This document shows positions 8,109 through 15,981 of a stretch of 64,000 nucleotides of DNA, in pieces. A model generated the notes under the pieces. That model did not search any database. It saw only the letters and a program-made list of their open reading frames with translations, and was not told the origin of the DNA. The stretch is from NCBI RefSeq assembly GCF_024979295.1, contig NZ_JANLCJ010000004.1, positions 124,001 to 188,000 on the forward strand, in the 5' to 3' direction. Position 1 is the first letter of the stretch. The number at the start of each line of letters is the position of its first letter. The DNA is from Herbiconiux daphne (GTDB lineage Bacteria; Actinomycetota; Actinomycetes; Actinomycetales; Microbacteriaceae). The position numbers were made by a program, and so were the translations under genes.

Positions 8109-9074
8109 TCAGCCGTGCGCCGGCACACCGAGCGCCGCCGTCAGGGCATCGAACGCGGCGGTCTCGGGGTCGATCAGCTCGAAGTGGCCGACGCCGGCCA
8201 GACGGTTCAGGATGACGCGGTCATCGCGCGCGGCATACCGGCTGCTGAAGGCTGCCGGCACGTCGGGGTCGTCGTCGCCGTGCAGCACGACGGTGGCCAC
8301 ACCTCGCGACACCGGAACCGGCAGTCGCATCGGGTCGGCCGCCGCCAACCGCTCGTCGAACCCCGGCGCCGCCACGTCGAGCAGCTCGCCCACCGCTCCG
8401 CCGCTCAGAGCGAGGTCGTGCGCGCTTCCGAGGTCGAGCACCCCCGCGAGCGACACCACGCGGTCAACCGCTCCTCGACGGCGAGCGCTCGAGGGCGTCG
8501 GCGCGGCGCCGGATGCCGCCACCGATCGAGCACCGCCCTCTGCACCTGCGCCACCGACCTCCGCGCCTGCGTCGCCGTCGGCCTTCGCACCCACCGCCTG
8601 GCTCCACACCGCGAGGTGTCCGCCGGCCGAGTGACCCACGAGTGACGTCTGCCCGCCCAGGGCCCCCGGCCCCAGTGCGTCGACCACGAGGCCCGGCAGC
8701 GACGAGATCGCGAGCAGCACGTCGTCGAACGTTCCCGGATGCCCGCCGCCCGCGTCTCCGACCCGACGGTACTCCGGCAGCGCCACCGTGAGACCCCGAT
8801 CGGCGAGCGCCGCCGCCAGCGGCCGCAGGTGCAGCCGGTCGTAGCGGTTGCGCCAGAAGCCGCCGTGCAGCAGCACCACGAAGCCGCGGCTCGCGGCACC
8901 CGGAGCACCCGCGGAGTCAGCCGCACCCGCGGCATCCGGAGCCGCCACGGTATCCGCCGCACCCGCGCCATCCGGAGCCGCCGCATAAAGATCGGCGACC
9001 TGCAACGCCGACGGCCCGTAGGCCACCGTGAGCTCCGGCGCACGGGCCACGCGGTCGAGGATGTCGCCGCTCAT
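8109..9074 (-). CDS. Alpha/beta hydrolase, likely kynurenine formamidase
   Basis: 321 residues. The H-G-G-F-W-R loop is typical of arylformamidase-type hydrolases. The nucleophile elbow is G-H-S-A-G-G, an acidic residue lies in H-G-D-D-D-P-D-V-P, and the His is in G-V-G-H-F-E-L-I-D-P. Two Ala/Gly-rich insertions (near residues 35-60 and in the middle) are low complexity and encoded by imperfect repeats. Its ATG overlaps the kynureninase stop (ATGA), and the operon also has tryptophan dioxygenase. N-formylkynurenine hydrolysis is therefore the missing step and the most likely function (context plus family). It is not the metal-dependent KynB type. Confidence 0.8.
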   Translation of the reverse strand: MSGDILDRVARAPELTVAYGPSALQVADLYAAAPDGAGAADTVAAPDAAGAADSAGAPGAASRGFVVLLHGGFWRNRYDRLHLRPLAAALADRGLTVALPEYRRVGDAGGGHPGTFDDVLLAISSLPGLVVDALGPGALGGQTSLVGHSAGGHLAVWSQAVGAKADGDAGAEVGGAGAEGGARSVAASGAAPTPSSARRRGAVDRVVSLAGVLDLGSAHDLALSGGAVGELLDVAAPGFDERLAAADPMRLPVPVSRGVATVVLHGDDDPDVPAAFSSRYAARDDRVILNRLAGVGHFELIDPETAAFDALTAALGVPAHG

Positions 9075-10375
9075 CGCCCGGGCGACACCGCCACGAGCGA
9101 CTCCCGAACCGCCTCGATCACCACGGCCACCTCGGCGAAGCTCGTCGACAGCGGCGAGAGCCCGATGCGGATGCCGGTGGGCGCCCGGAAATCGGGGATG
9201 ATCCCCCGCTCCCACAACCCCGCCATCATGCCCGCGAACTCCGGGTGGTCGATGGTGATGTGGCTTCCCCGCACCTCGTGGTCGCGCGGCGTCGACAGCT
9301 CGACCCCGAGCGGCGCGAGCTGCTCGTCGACGAGGGCGATCGCGAAGTCGGTCAGGTCGAGCGACTTCGCCCGGATGGCGGCGATGCCGGCCTCCTCGAT
9401 CAGATCGAGCATCGCACTCATGGCGAGCATGCCCAGAATCGGCGGGGTGCCGCTGAGAAAACGGCGGATGCCCTCGGCCGGGTGGTAGGTGTGCGCCATC
9501 TGGAACGGGTTGCGATCGCCCATCCAGCCCCAGATCGGCTGACGCACCTCGGGGATCAGGTCGCGCCGCACATAGAGGAAGGCCGGCGAACCCGGACCTC
9601 CGTTGAGGTATTTGTAGGTGCATCCGGTGGCGAAGTCGACGCCCCACTCGTCGAGCGACATCGGCACCGAGCCGACCGAATGGCAGAGATCCCAGATCAC
9701 GAGCGCACCGTGGGCGTGCGCGAGCGCGGTGATGCCCCGGATGTCGGCGACATAACCCGAGCGGTAGGCGATGTGGCTCAGCAGCACCACCGCGGTCGAC
9801 GGCCCGAGGGCCGGTCGCAGGTCGTCGGCGGTGACGCCGGTGGTGGGGTCGGCGTCGATCCAGCGGATGCTCGCGCCGGTCTCGTGGGCGACGCCCTGCA
9901 CCACGAAGCGGTCGGTCGGGAAGTTGCCGCGGTCGATCACGATCTCGGTGCGGCCGGGGTTCGCGTCGAGAGCGGCGCGCACGAGCTTGTAGAGCGACAC
10001 CGTCGTGGAGTCGCTCACGATGGTCTGGCCCGGGGCGGCGCCGAGGGTCGAACGGCCGATGCGGTCACCGAGGGTGACGGGCAGCTCGAGCCAGGATTCA
10101 TCCCAGCCGCGGATGAGCCGGCCACCCCACTGGTTGCGGATGAAGTCGGCGTAGAGGTCGGGCAGCGCCTTCGGCGGGCGGCCGAGCGAGTTGCCGTCGA
10201 CGTAGGCGGCGACCGAGGGGTCGTCGGCGCCCACGAATCGGTCGCGGAACCCGCGCAACGGGTCGCGCGCGTCGAGCTCGGCGGCGGTGCCGGCGGCCGC
10301 TGCGGCCGAAGCCGAAGCCGAAGCCGAGGTGTCGGGCGCTCCGCCCGGGGTCGAGGAAGAGCCAGCCATCGTCAT
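9071..10375 (-). CDS. kynU: Kynureninase
   Basis: 434-residue fold-type I PLP enzyme that cleaves kynurenine to anthranilate and alanine. The PLP lysine lies in C-T-Y-K-Y-L-N-G-G-P-G (Lys255), a very characteristic kynureninase block. Also visible are D-S-T-T-V near 120, I-W-D-L-C-H-S-V-G with the PLP-binding Asp, and W-G-M-W-type G-W-M-G-D-R-N-P-F. The first 35 residues are Ser/Ala rich and contain a hexanucleotide run (10305-10327), so the true start could be downstream. ATG 10375 overlaps the upstream stop (ATGA), which supports the longer form. It acts with the neighbouring dioxygenase and hydrolase. Confidence 0.95.
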   Translation of the reverse strand: MTMAGSSSTPGGAPDTSASASASAAAAAGTAAELDARDPLRGFRDRFVGADDPSVAAYVDGNSLGRPPKALPDLYADFIRNQWGGRLIRGWDESWLELPVTLGDRIGRSTLGAAPGQTIVSDSTTVSLYKLVRAALDANPGRTEIVIDRGNFPTDRFVVQGVAHETGASIRWIDADPTTGVTADDLRPALGPSTAVVLLSHIAYRSGYVADIRGITALAHAHGALVIWDLCHSVGSVPMSLDEWGVDFATGCTYKYLNGGPGSPAFLYVRRDLIPEVRQPIWGWMGDRNPFQMAHTYHPAEGIRRFLSGTPPILGMLAMSAMLDLIEEAGIAAIRAKSLDLTDFAIALVDEQLAPLGVELSTPRDHEVRGSHITIDHPEFAGMMAGLWERGIIPDFRAPTGIRIGLSPLSTSFAEVAVVIEAVRESLVAVSPGR

Positions 10376-11247
10376 CGTCCGATCTCGGTGCGCACCGCGA
10401 AGAGTTCCGGAAAGAAGGTGAGGTCGAGCGCGCGCCGCAGGAAGTCGACGCCGGTCGACCCGCCCGTGCCGACCTTCATGCCGATCGTGCGCTGCACCGT
10501 GCGCAGGTGGCGGAACCGCCAGAGCTGGAAGTTGTCCTCCAGGTCGACGAACTCCTCGCAGGCCTCATAGATCGCCCAGTACTTCTCGGCGTTGTCGTAG
10601 ACCTCGATGAAGATCGGCAGCAGCGAGGGCGTCATGGTGTGCGCCACGGTCACGTCACGCCCGAGAACGGATTCCGGCACTGCGAACCCGTGGCGCGCCA
10701 GGTAGCGCAAGAACTCGTCGTAGACGCTCGGGCGGTGCAGCAGCTCGTCGAGCAGCTCGCGCGCCGCCGGCTCGCCGTCGAACACCGAGAGCATCTTGGC
10801 GTTCTTGTTGCCCAGCACGAACTCGACCGCGCGGTACTGATAACTCTGAAAACCGGAGGCGTTGGCCAGTGCGCCGCGGAACTCGGCGTATTCGCTCGGC
10901 GTGAGCGTCGCGAGCACCGACCACTGCTCGGTCATCGTCTTCTGGATGTGCTTCACACGCGCGATCTTCTTCAGCGCGGCGGCGAGGTCGTCGGCGGCGA
11001 TCAGCGCGCACGCCTCACGCAGCTCGTGCAGCACGAGCTTCAGCCAGAGCTCGGTGGTCTGGTGCTGGATGATGAACAGCAACTCGTCGTGATGCACCGG
11101 GTCGCTCTTGGGGTTCTGCGCGGCGAGCAGGGTGTCGAGCGACAGATAGGAGCCGTAGGTCATCCGGTCGTGCAGGTCGGTGACGATGCCCGGCTCGAGC
11201 TCTCGGGTGTTGTTCTCAGCAGTTTTGTCGGTCTCCACGAACCCCAC
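10372..11247 (-). CDS. kynA: Tryptophan 2,3-dioxygenase
   Basis: 291-residue heme dioxygenase opening the indole ring of tryptophan to N-formylkynurenine. Diagnostic blocks are M-T-Y-G-S-Y-L-x-L-D, F-I-I-Q-H-Q-T-T-E-L-W-L-K (distal His), G-F-Q-S-Y-Q-Y-R (substrate Arg) and F-Q-L-W-R-F-R-H-L-R-T-V (proximal heme His). The length is normal for bacterial TDO. The start is uncertain: GTG 11247 gives the full frame, and GTG at 11238 has a G-rich stretch upstream. It lies 31 bases after the PaaX-type gene on the same strand and is probably co-transcribed with it. Confidence 0.96.
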   Translation of the reverse strand: MGFVETDKTAENNTRELEPGIVTDLHDRMTYGSYLSLDTLLAAQNPKSDPVHHDELLFIIQHQTTELWLKLVLHELREACALIAADDLAAALKKIARVKHIQKTMTEQWSVLATLTPSEYAEFRGALANASGFQSYQYRAVEFVLGNKNAKMLSVFDGEPAARELLDELLHRPSVYDEFLRYLARHGFAVPESVLGRDVTVAHTMTPSLLPIFIEVYDNAEKYWAIYEACEEFVDLEDNFQLWRFRHLRTVQRTIGMKVGTGGSTGVDFLRRALDLTFFPELFAVRTEIGR

Positions 11248-11278
11248 TCTATATCGTCATCGGAACGACCGTCACGAT

Positions 11279-12157
11279 TCAGAAACCAACGGATGCCGCC
11301 CGGCCCGGCTCCCCGATCGACGACCCCGTGACATCCGCCACGAATGACGCACTCGGCCCGCTGAACCGCCCGCGAAGGCGCCGCAGCAGCGCGCTGCTCG
11401 CATCGCCCGGCCAGTCGGCGGGCAGCAGGTCGGGCGGCAGGCCCGGATCGATGTAGGGGATGATGCGCCAGCTGTCGATGCTGCGCAGATAGATCGCGAA
11501 CGCCTCGCGCGGCGACACCTCGCGATCGTCGGGGATCGATCCGTCGGCGGCATGCTCGGCGAGGAATTCGTCGTGACGCTCGCGAATGCTGTCGAGATCC
11601 CACCACGACGCCACCGCGTCGGCGAGCGAGCCGGCGACCCGCGGCCGCTCGGAGACGAGGATCGTCGCATACTCCCGCACGCCCACGTCATCGAGGATCT
11701 CCTCGACCTCGTCGGTCAGGTAGGCGGGGCAGATCCACAGCGCGGGCGATACCGTGCCGCAGCCGATCCAGTGCAGTCGCCGACGCAGCTGGTGGCGCAG
11801 GTGCCGTTGCTCCTCGGGGATCGAGAACGACACGGCGCACCACCGGCTGCTCTCGTGCATCGATCGCGGGTGGTAGATGCGGCGGTCGCCGCGGGCGAGC
11901 ATGGGCACCGCGGCCTCCTCGAGCGCGTAGCCGGCCACCCGGTCACGGGTCTCGGGCACGAGCAGCGACTTCTTCTTCACCCGCACGAGCGCTGTTCTCG
12001 CCCGGGGCGCCGGCACGTCGAGCGCCTGCATGAGCTCGAGCAGATGGGCCACGGAGATCCAGCCGCCGAGCTCGCGGAGGTAGATGCCGATCACCGTGCG
12101 CAGCAGCGACGTGGCGCTTCCCGGCCGGGAATCGATGTCGTCGAGTATCTCGCCCAC
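11279..12157 (-). CDS. PaaX family transcriptional regulator
   Basis: 292 residues. The N-terminal winged-helix part (about 15-85, L-R-T-V-I-G-I-Y-L-R-E-L-G-G-W-I-S) ends with R-T-A-L-V-R-V-K-K-K-S-L-L. The central PaaX domain has W-C-A-V-S-F-S-I-P-E-E-Q-R, and the C-terminal part shows L-R-S-I-D-S-W-R. This domain order is that of PaaX-like GntR-type repressors, which sense acyl-CoA or aromatic effectors. Placed directly upstream of kynA, it is the probable local regulator of the tryptophan/kynurenine genes (inference). GTG 12157 is preceded at six bases by TAGGGT, so the transcript is probably leaderless. Confidence 0.85.
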   Translation of the reverse strand: MGEILDDIDSRPGSATSLLRTVIGIYLRELGGWISVAHLLELMQALDVPAPRARTALVRVKKKSLLVPETRDRVAGYALEEAAVPMLARGDRRIYHPRSMHESSRWCAVSFSIPEEQRHLRHQLRRRLHWIGCGTVSPALWICPAYLTDEVEEILDDVGVREYATILVSERPRVAGSLADAVASWWDLDSIRERHDEFLAEHAADGSIPDDREVSPREAFAIYLRSIDSWRIIPYIDPGLPPDLLPADWPGDASSALLRRLRGRFSGPSASFVADVTGSSIGEPGRAASVGF

Positions 12158-12163
12158 GGCGCC

Positions 12164-12169
12164 ACCCTA
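12164..12169 (-). promoter_or_regulatory. Putative -10 of a leaderless transcript (paaX-like/kyn operon)
   Basis: Read on the minus strand, TAGGGT is followed by six bases and GTG 12157, with no Shine-Dalgarno. It lies between the cupin stop and the regulator start, so it would drive the kynurenine operon independently of the cupin gene. Confidence 0.5.
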
Positions 12170-12179
12170 CCCCGCGGAG

Positions 12180-12530
12180 TCACTCCCTCAGGACGGGCCC
12201 CAGCGCGGCCTCGCCGATCGCTCCGGCGGCCTCGCCCTTCAGTTCGATCAGGATGGTGTGCGTCGGCGTGGCGCCGATGTTCTCGCCGGCATGGCGCTGC
12301 GCGGGCAGCCACACCGCCGCACCCTCAGGGAGTTCCACCTCGAACACCCGGTCGTCGGTGGTGAGCGATCGCTCGAACGACGTGAGGGTGACCATCACCG
12401 AGTTCGGGTGCCGGTGCGCCGTCGTGCGGTCGCCCGGCACGTCGGTGTACTCGAGCACGCGCACGAACTCGTTCTCCCACAGGCTGCGGTAGTGGTCGGG
12501 GTTCGTCACCGTCGGATCGTCGTCGATCAT
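12180..12530 (-). CDS. Small cupin-domain protein
   Basis: 116-residue single cupin. The first cupin motif is recognisable as P-G-D-R-T-T-A-H-R-H-P-N-S-V, with two of the usual metal His; the second motif includes Q-R-H-A-G-E-N-I-G-A-T-P-T-H. It resembles small cytoplasmic cupins annotated near amino acid or beta-alanine metabolism, but no substrate can be assigned. ATG 12530 is preceded by TACAGT at six bases (leaderless). It is divergent from the beta-galactosidase gene; the two frames share only the ATG region at 12528-12530. Confidence 0.7.
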   Translation of the reverse strand: MIDDDPTVTNPDHYRSLWENEFVRVLEYTDVPGDRTTAHRHPNSVMVTLTSFERSLTTDDRVFEVELPEGAAVWLPAQRHAGENIGATPTHTILIELKGEAAGAIGEAALGPVLRE

Positions 12531-12536
12531 GCGGCG

Positions 12537-12542
12537 ACTGTA
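12537..12542 (-). promoter_or_regulatory. Putative -10 of a leaderless transcript (cupin gene)
   Basis: On the minus strand TACAGT stands six bases before ATG 12530, with no ribosome binding site between them. Confidence 0.5.
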
Positions 12543-12621
12543 CGCCGGCCACGGTGGATCGTCCAGGCATTTCGCGGAGCCCTGCATTCCCCCGCGCGGC
12601 TCGGCACGCCAGGATCGACTG

Positions 12622-15012
12622 GTGGACCACGCCAGCAGCACCGACGCCTCCCGACGCATCCGTCTGTCGAATTCGCCCACTACCGACGCTGTCTCGTCGC
12701 TTCGGCTCGGCGACGACGTGCCGGGCGACGCCATCACCGTGCGGCAGACGCATCTCGAGCGGGGTGGGCGACCCTGGTTTCCGGTCGCCGGCGAATACCA
12801 TTTCTCGCGCACCGACCCCGCGCGCTGGGCCGACGATCTCGCAGCCATGCGCGCCGACGGCGTCACCCTGGTGTCGACCTACGTGCTCTGGATCGTGCAC
12901 CAGGAGGTGCCGGGACCGGTCGACTGGCACGGCGCGCGAGACCTGCGCCGGTTCGTCGAGACCGCCCGGGCCGTCGGTCTCGAGGTCGTGCTGCGCATCG
13001 GCCCGTGGGCGCACGGCGAGACCCGCAACGGCGGGTTCCCCGACTGGGTGCAGGGGGCGGATGTCGCCCACCGCACGAACGACCCGGGTTACCTCGATCT
13101 CGTGCGGCCGTGGATCGCGGCGATGTCGGCCGAGCTGACCGGACTGTTCCGCGGTGCGGCCGACCCCACCGCACCGATCGTGGCGATCCAGGTCGAGAAC
13201 GAGCTCTACGACCAGCCCGACCACCTGTCGACCCTGCGCCGGATGGCCGAGGAGGCCGGCATGAGCGCGCCGCTGTGGACGGCGACCGGATGGGGCGGGG
13301 CCGAGCTTCCGCCGCACGAGTTCCTGCCGGTCTACGCCGGCTATGCCGACGGCTTCTGGGAGGACAGCGACGCGGGCTGGCCGGCCAACTACGCCTTGCA
13401 TTACCGCTTCACGACCGAACGCGACGACCTCGGCGTGGGCGCCGACGTTCGGGCGGCGGGCGCGAGCGCGCCGACCTCGCCGGAAGCGTCCCAGCTCCCG
13501 TCGCCACCCGACGTCGCCGACGTGCCCTACGCCACCTGCGAACTCGGCGGCGGCATGCCCCCGGCCTACCACCGGCGGCCGCTGGTCGATCCCGACGACG
13601 TGGCGGCCATCGCCCTCGCCAAGCTCGCGAGCGGCTCGTCGTTCCAGGGCTACTACCTCTATCACGGCGGCATCCAGGTGCTCGGCGAGCACTCCTCCAC
13701 CCAGGAGTCGCACGCCACCGGCTACCCCAACGACATGCCGCTGCGCGACTACGACTTCGCCGCCCCGCTCGGTTCTTCCGGTCAACGCCGCCGGCACGCC
13801 GACCTGCTGCGTCTGCAGCACCTTCTGTTGCAGACGGCTGGAGCGGATCTCGCGCCACTGCGACCCGCCATCGCGGAAGGTGACCTGCGGGCGTCGCTCC
13901 GCGCCGACGACGAGCAGGGCTTCGTGTTCGTCTCGACCTACCAGCCGGCGGTCGCCCCCCTCAGCGGCGCCGAGGTGCAGTTCGAGCTGGCCGTCGGCGA
14001 GCACCGGGTGGTGATGCCCCGCGAGCCCGCGACCGTCGAATCGGGCGAGTACTTCGTGTGGCCGGTGCGCCGCCTGCTGCCCGACGGCAGCCGGTTCTCG
14101 GCCACCGCCCAACTCGTGACCGAGGTCGAGCTGGCGGGCCGGCCCACCGTGGTGCTGTTCCCGACCGCCGGCCTGCCGGTCGAGATCCAGCACGAGACCG
14201 CCGCCGGGCACCGCGACGAGCTGGTCGTTCGCCCGACGAGCGCTCCGGATGCCGCCGAGGCCACCGTTCTGGGAGGCGCCCGGTTCATCGTGCTCGACGC
14301 CCCCTCCGCCGAATCGCTCTGGCAGGGCCCGGTCGACGGCATCGAGCACCTCGTGCTCTCCACCGCCGACGTCGCCTTCGGCCCCGCCGCACCGTCCGCC
14401 GGCCCGACCGCCGGCGTCACCACGGGCCTCACCGTGCGGGTGGGCGACGAGCCCGTCACGTTCGCGACCCTGCCGGCTCTCACTCACCCGGCCCAAGGCA
14501 TCCGGGTGGTGAGCGAACCGCACGAGCTGTTCACCCGCTACGAGGTCGCCCCGGTCACGGATGCTGCGGCCGCCCACCCCGAGGTGACGTGGGTTCGTGA
14601 GGCGACGGGCACGGCGCCCGTGCGCCGCGGCGGCAGCGCGCACCGCCTGTCGGCGCCGCTCGACGAGGACTTCGCCCTCGCCGCCCGCTACCTTTTGCGC
14701 CTGCCCGAACCACCCTCGCCCGCCGACGACGGCACGGCGGCCGAGCGCGCCATCCTCAGCATCGACTGGGTCGGAGACGTCGGGCGCGCGGTGATCGACG
14801 GAGTGGTGGTCTCCGACCAGTTCTGGAGCGGACGCCCCTGGGAGATCGACGTCACCGGGGTGCTCGGCGAGCTGGAACTGCTGCTCCTGCCGTGGAATCC
14901 GCAGAGCGAGGTGCACCTCGACGCGAGGGTGCGGCCCCTGGCCGACGAGCGCCGGCTCGACCTGGTGGCCGCCCGAATCGAGCGCACGCGCCTCGTCACG
15001 GTCACCGTCTGA
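12622..15012 (+). CDS. Glycoside hydrolase family 35 beta-galactosidase
   Basis: 796 residues. The N-terminal TIM barrel starts with P-V-A-G-E-Y-H-F-S-R, the GH35-type opening strand. It continues with T-Y-V-L-W-I-V-H-Q, R-I-G-P-W-A-H-G-E-T-R-N-G-G-F-P and the acid/base block Q-V-E-N-E-L-Y (Glu194). The candidate nucleophile is Glu307 in C-E-L-G-G-G-M. About 350 C-terminal residues form beta-rich domains. No signal peptide is seen, so it acts in the cytoplasm on imported galactosides. GTG 12622 has AGGA at the correct distance; longer frames lack one. Its end overlaps the converging AraC gene by 11 bases. Confidence 0.85.
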   Translation: MDHASSTDASRRIRLSNSPTTDAVSSLRLGDDVPGDAITVRQTHLERGGRPWFPVAGEYHFSRTDPARWADDLAAMRADGVTLVSTYVLWIVHQEVPGPVDWHGARDLRRFVETARAVGLEVVLRIGPWAHGETRNGGFPDWVQGADVAHRTNDPGYLDLVRPWIAAMSAELTGLFRGAADPTAPIVAIQVENELYDQPDHLSTLRRMAEEAGMSAPLWTATGWGGAELPPHEFLPVYAGYADGFWEDSDAGWPANYALHYRFTTERDDLGVGADVRAAGASAPTSPEASQLPSPPDVADVPYATCELGGGMPPAYHRRPLVDPDDVAAIALAKLASGSSFQGYYLYHGGIQVLGEHSSTQESHATGYPNDMPLRDYDFAAPLGSSGQRRRHADLLRLQHLLLQTAGADLAPLRPAIAEGDLRASLRADDEQGFVFVSTYQPAVAPLSGAEVQFELAVGEHRVVMPREPATVESGEYFVWPVRRLLPDGSRFSATAQLVTEVELAGRPTVVLFPTAGLPVEIQHETAAGHRDELVVRPTSAPDAAEATVLGGARFIVLDAPSAESLWQGPVDGIEHLVLSTADVAFGPAAPSAGPTAGVTTGLTVRVGDEPVTFATLPALTHPAQGIRVVSEPHELFTRYEVAPVTDAAAAHPEVTWVREATGTAPVRRGGSAHRLSAPLDEDFALAARYLLRLPEPPSPADDGTAAERAILSIDWVGDVGRAVIDGVVVSDQFWSGRPWEIDVTGVLGELELLLLPWNPQSEVHLDARVRPLADERRLDLVAARIERTRLVTVTV

Positions 15013-15892
15013 CGGGCGCCTCGCGGAAGGTCGCCCGGTAGTCGGTGGGGCTGGTGCCGTTGATCGCCCGGAACTGGCGCGAGAAGTAGAAGGGGTCATC
15101 GTAGCCGACGGCCCGGGCGATGTCGGCGACCGCGGCATCCGTCGTGATCAGCAGCTCGCGAGCGCGAGCGCTGCGCAGTCGCTTGTGGTACTCCACCACC
15201 CCCATGCCCGACGCCGCACGGAATCGGGCCGAGAAGTGCGAGACGCTGAGACCGGCGATCGCCGCGAGCTCGGCGACGCTGGTCGAGGCCGCGAGGTGCT
15301 CGCGCAGAAAGTCCTGCGCCGCCAGCACAGGGTCGCCCGCGGCGCCGCCGCCCCGGCCCCGGTCGGCGGCGAGCTGCGCGAGCAGGCCCCAGGCAGCACC
15401 GGATGCCGCGACGAGACTCGACACCGTCTCGTCACGTTCGAGCGACGCGAGCGCGTGCTCCAGGGCGCCCCGGGCGGCGTAGGGGTCGTGCACTCTCAGC
15501 ACGGGCGCGAATTCGCCGCGTGGCCGGGCGATGGCGTCGACGAAACCGTCGGTGTCGGCGCCGGCCACATGCATCCACCAGATCGTCCAGGGGTCGCGCG
15601 GGTCAGCCCAGTAGGCGTGTGGCTCCGCACTCGGCAGCACCACCGCGTCGCCGGGCCCGACCGTCCACTCCCCCTGCCGCACACGCACCCGGCCCCCGCC
15701 GCCGACGCAGAGGATGACGACCACCTCACTGGCACCCCGCGGCCGGTCGGCACCGTGGGCGGCCGCGTGCGGAAAGTGGCCGGCATCGGTCACCAGCAGG
15801 AGATCGGTGATCGGCGCGGCGAGCGCCTCGGTCACGCGTGGCCGCGGCAGCACGCGCAGCCGCTGCCCCGGAAAGCCTTCGCGAATCAGCAC
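15002..15892 (-). CDS. AraC family transcriptional regulator
   Basis: 296 residues. The N-terminal half is an AraC-type cupin ligand-binding region (A-A-H-G-A-D-R-P-R-G, W-T-V-G-P-G-D-A-V-V-L). The C-terminal 100 residues are the double helix-turn-helix, with S-V-S-H-F-S-A-R-F-R and Y-D-D-P-F-Y-F-S-R-Q-F-R-A-I-N-G-T-S-P-T-D-Y signatures. It is divergent from the DUF5107 gene and convergent with GH35, so it is the likely sugar-responsive activator of this galactoside cluster (inference). GTG 15892 is preceded by TAGGAT at six bases. Confidence 0.92.
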   Translation of the reverse strand: MLIREGFPGQRLRVLPRPRVTEALAAPITDLLLVTDAGHFPHAAAHGADRPRGASEVVVILCVGGGGRVRVRQGEWTVGPGDAVVLPSAEPHAYWADPRDPWTIWWMHVAGADTDGFVDAIARPRGEFAPVLRVHDPYAARGALEHALASLERDETVSSLVAASGAAWGLLAQLAADRGRGGGAAGDPVLAAQDFLREHLAASTSVAELAAIAGLSVSHFSARFRAASGMGVVEYHKRLRSARARELLITTDAAVADIARAVGYDDPFYFSRQFRAINGTSPTDYRATFREAPVRR

Positions 15893-15898
15893 GTCGCC

Positions 15899-15904
15899 AT
15901 CCTA
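15899..15904 (-). promoter_or_regulatory. Putative -10 of a leaderless transcript (araC-type gene)
   Basis: Minus-strand TAGGAT is six bases before GTG 15892. It is back to back with the promoter of the DUF5107 gene; the 89-base intergenic region must also hold the activator sites. Confidence 0.5.
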
Positions 15905-15968
15905 TCGATCAGCGATTCATCCAGGCCGATCGGGCGACACGCTATGGTGCCGACCTAAGCATCCTGCC

Positions 15969-15974
15969 TACTCT
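15969..15974 (+). promoter_or_regulatory. Putative -10 of a leaderless transcript (DUF5107 gene)
   Basis: TACTCT stands seven bases before GTG 15982. The only purine-rich stretch (GAGG at 15976-15979) is too close to the start to serve as a ribosome binding site, which supports a leaderless start. Confidence 0.45.
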
Positions 15975-15981
15975 CGAGGCT

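Noticed and set aside
12325..15138. 937-codon open frame antisense to the GH35 gene
   Set aside because: It has no start signal or domain and is rich in Arg, Gly and Asp as expected of a frame opposite a high-GC gene; the sense strand encodes a clear glycosidase.
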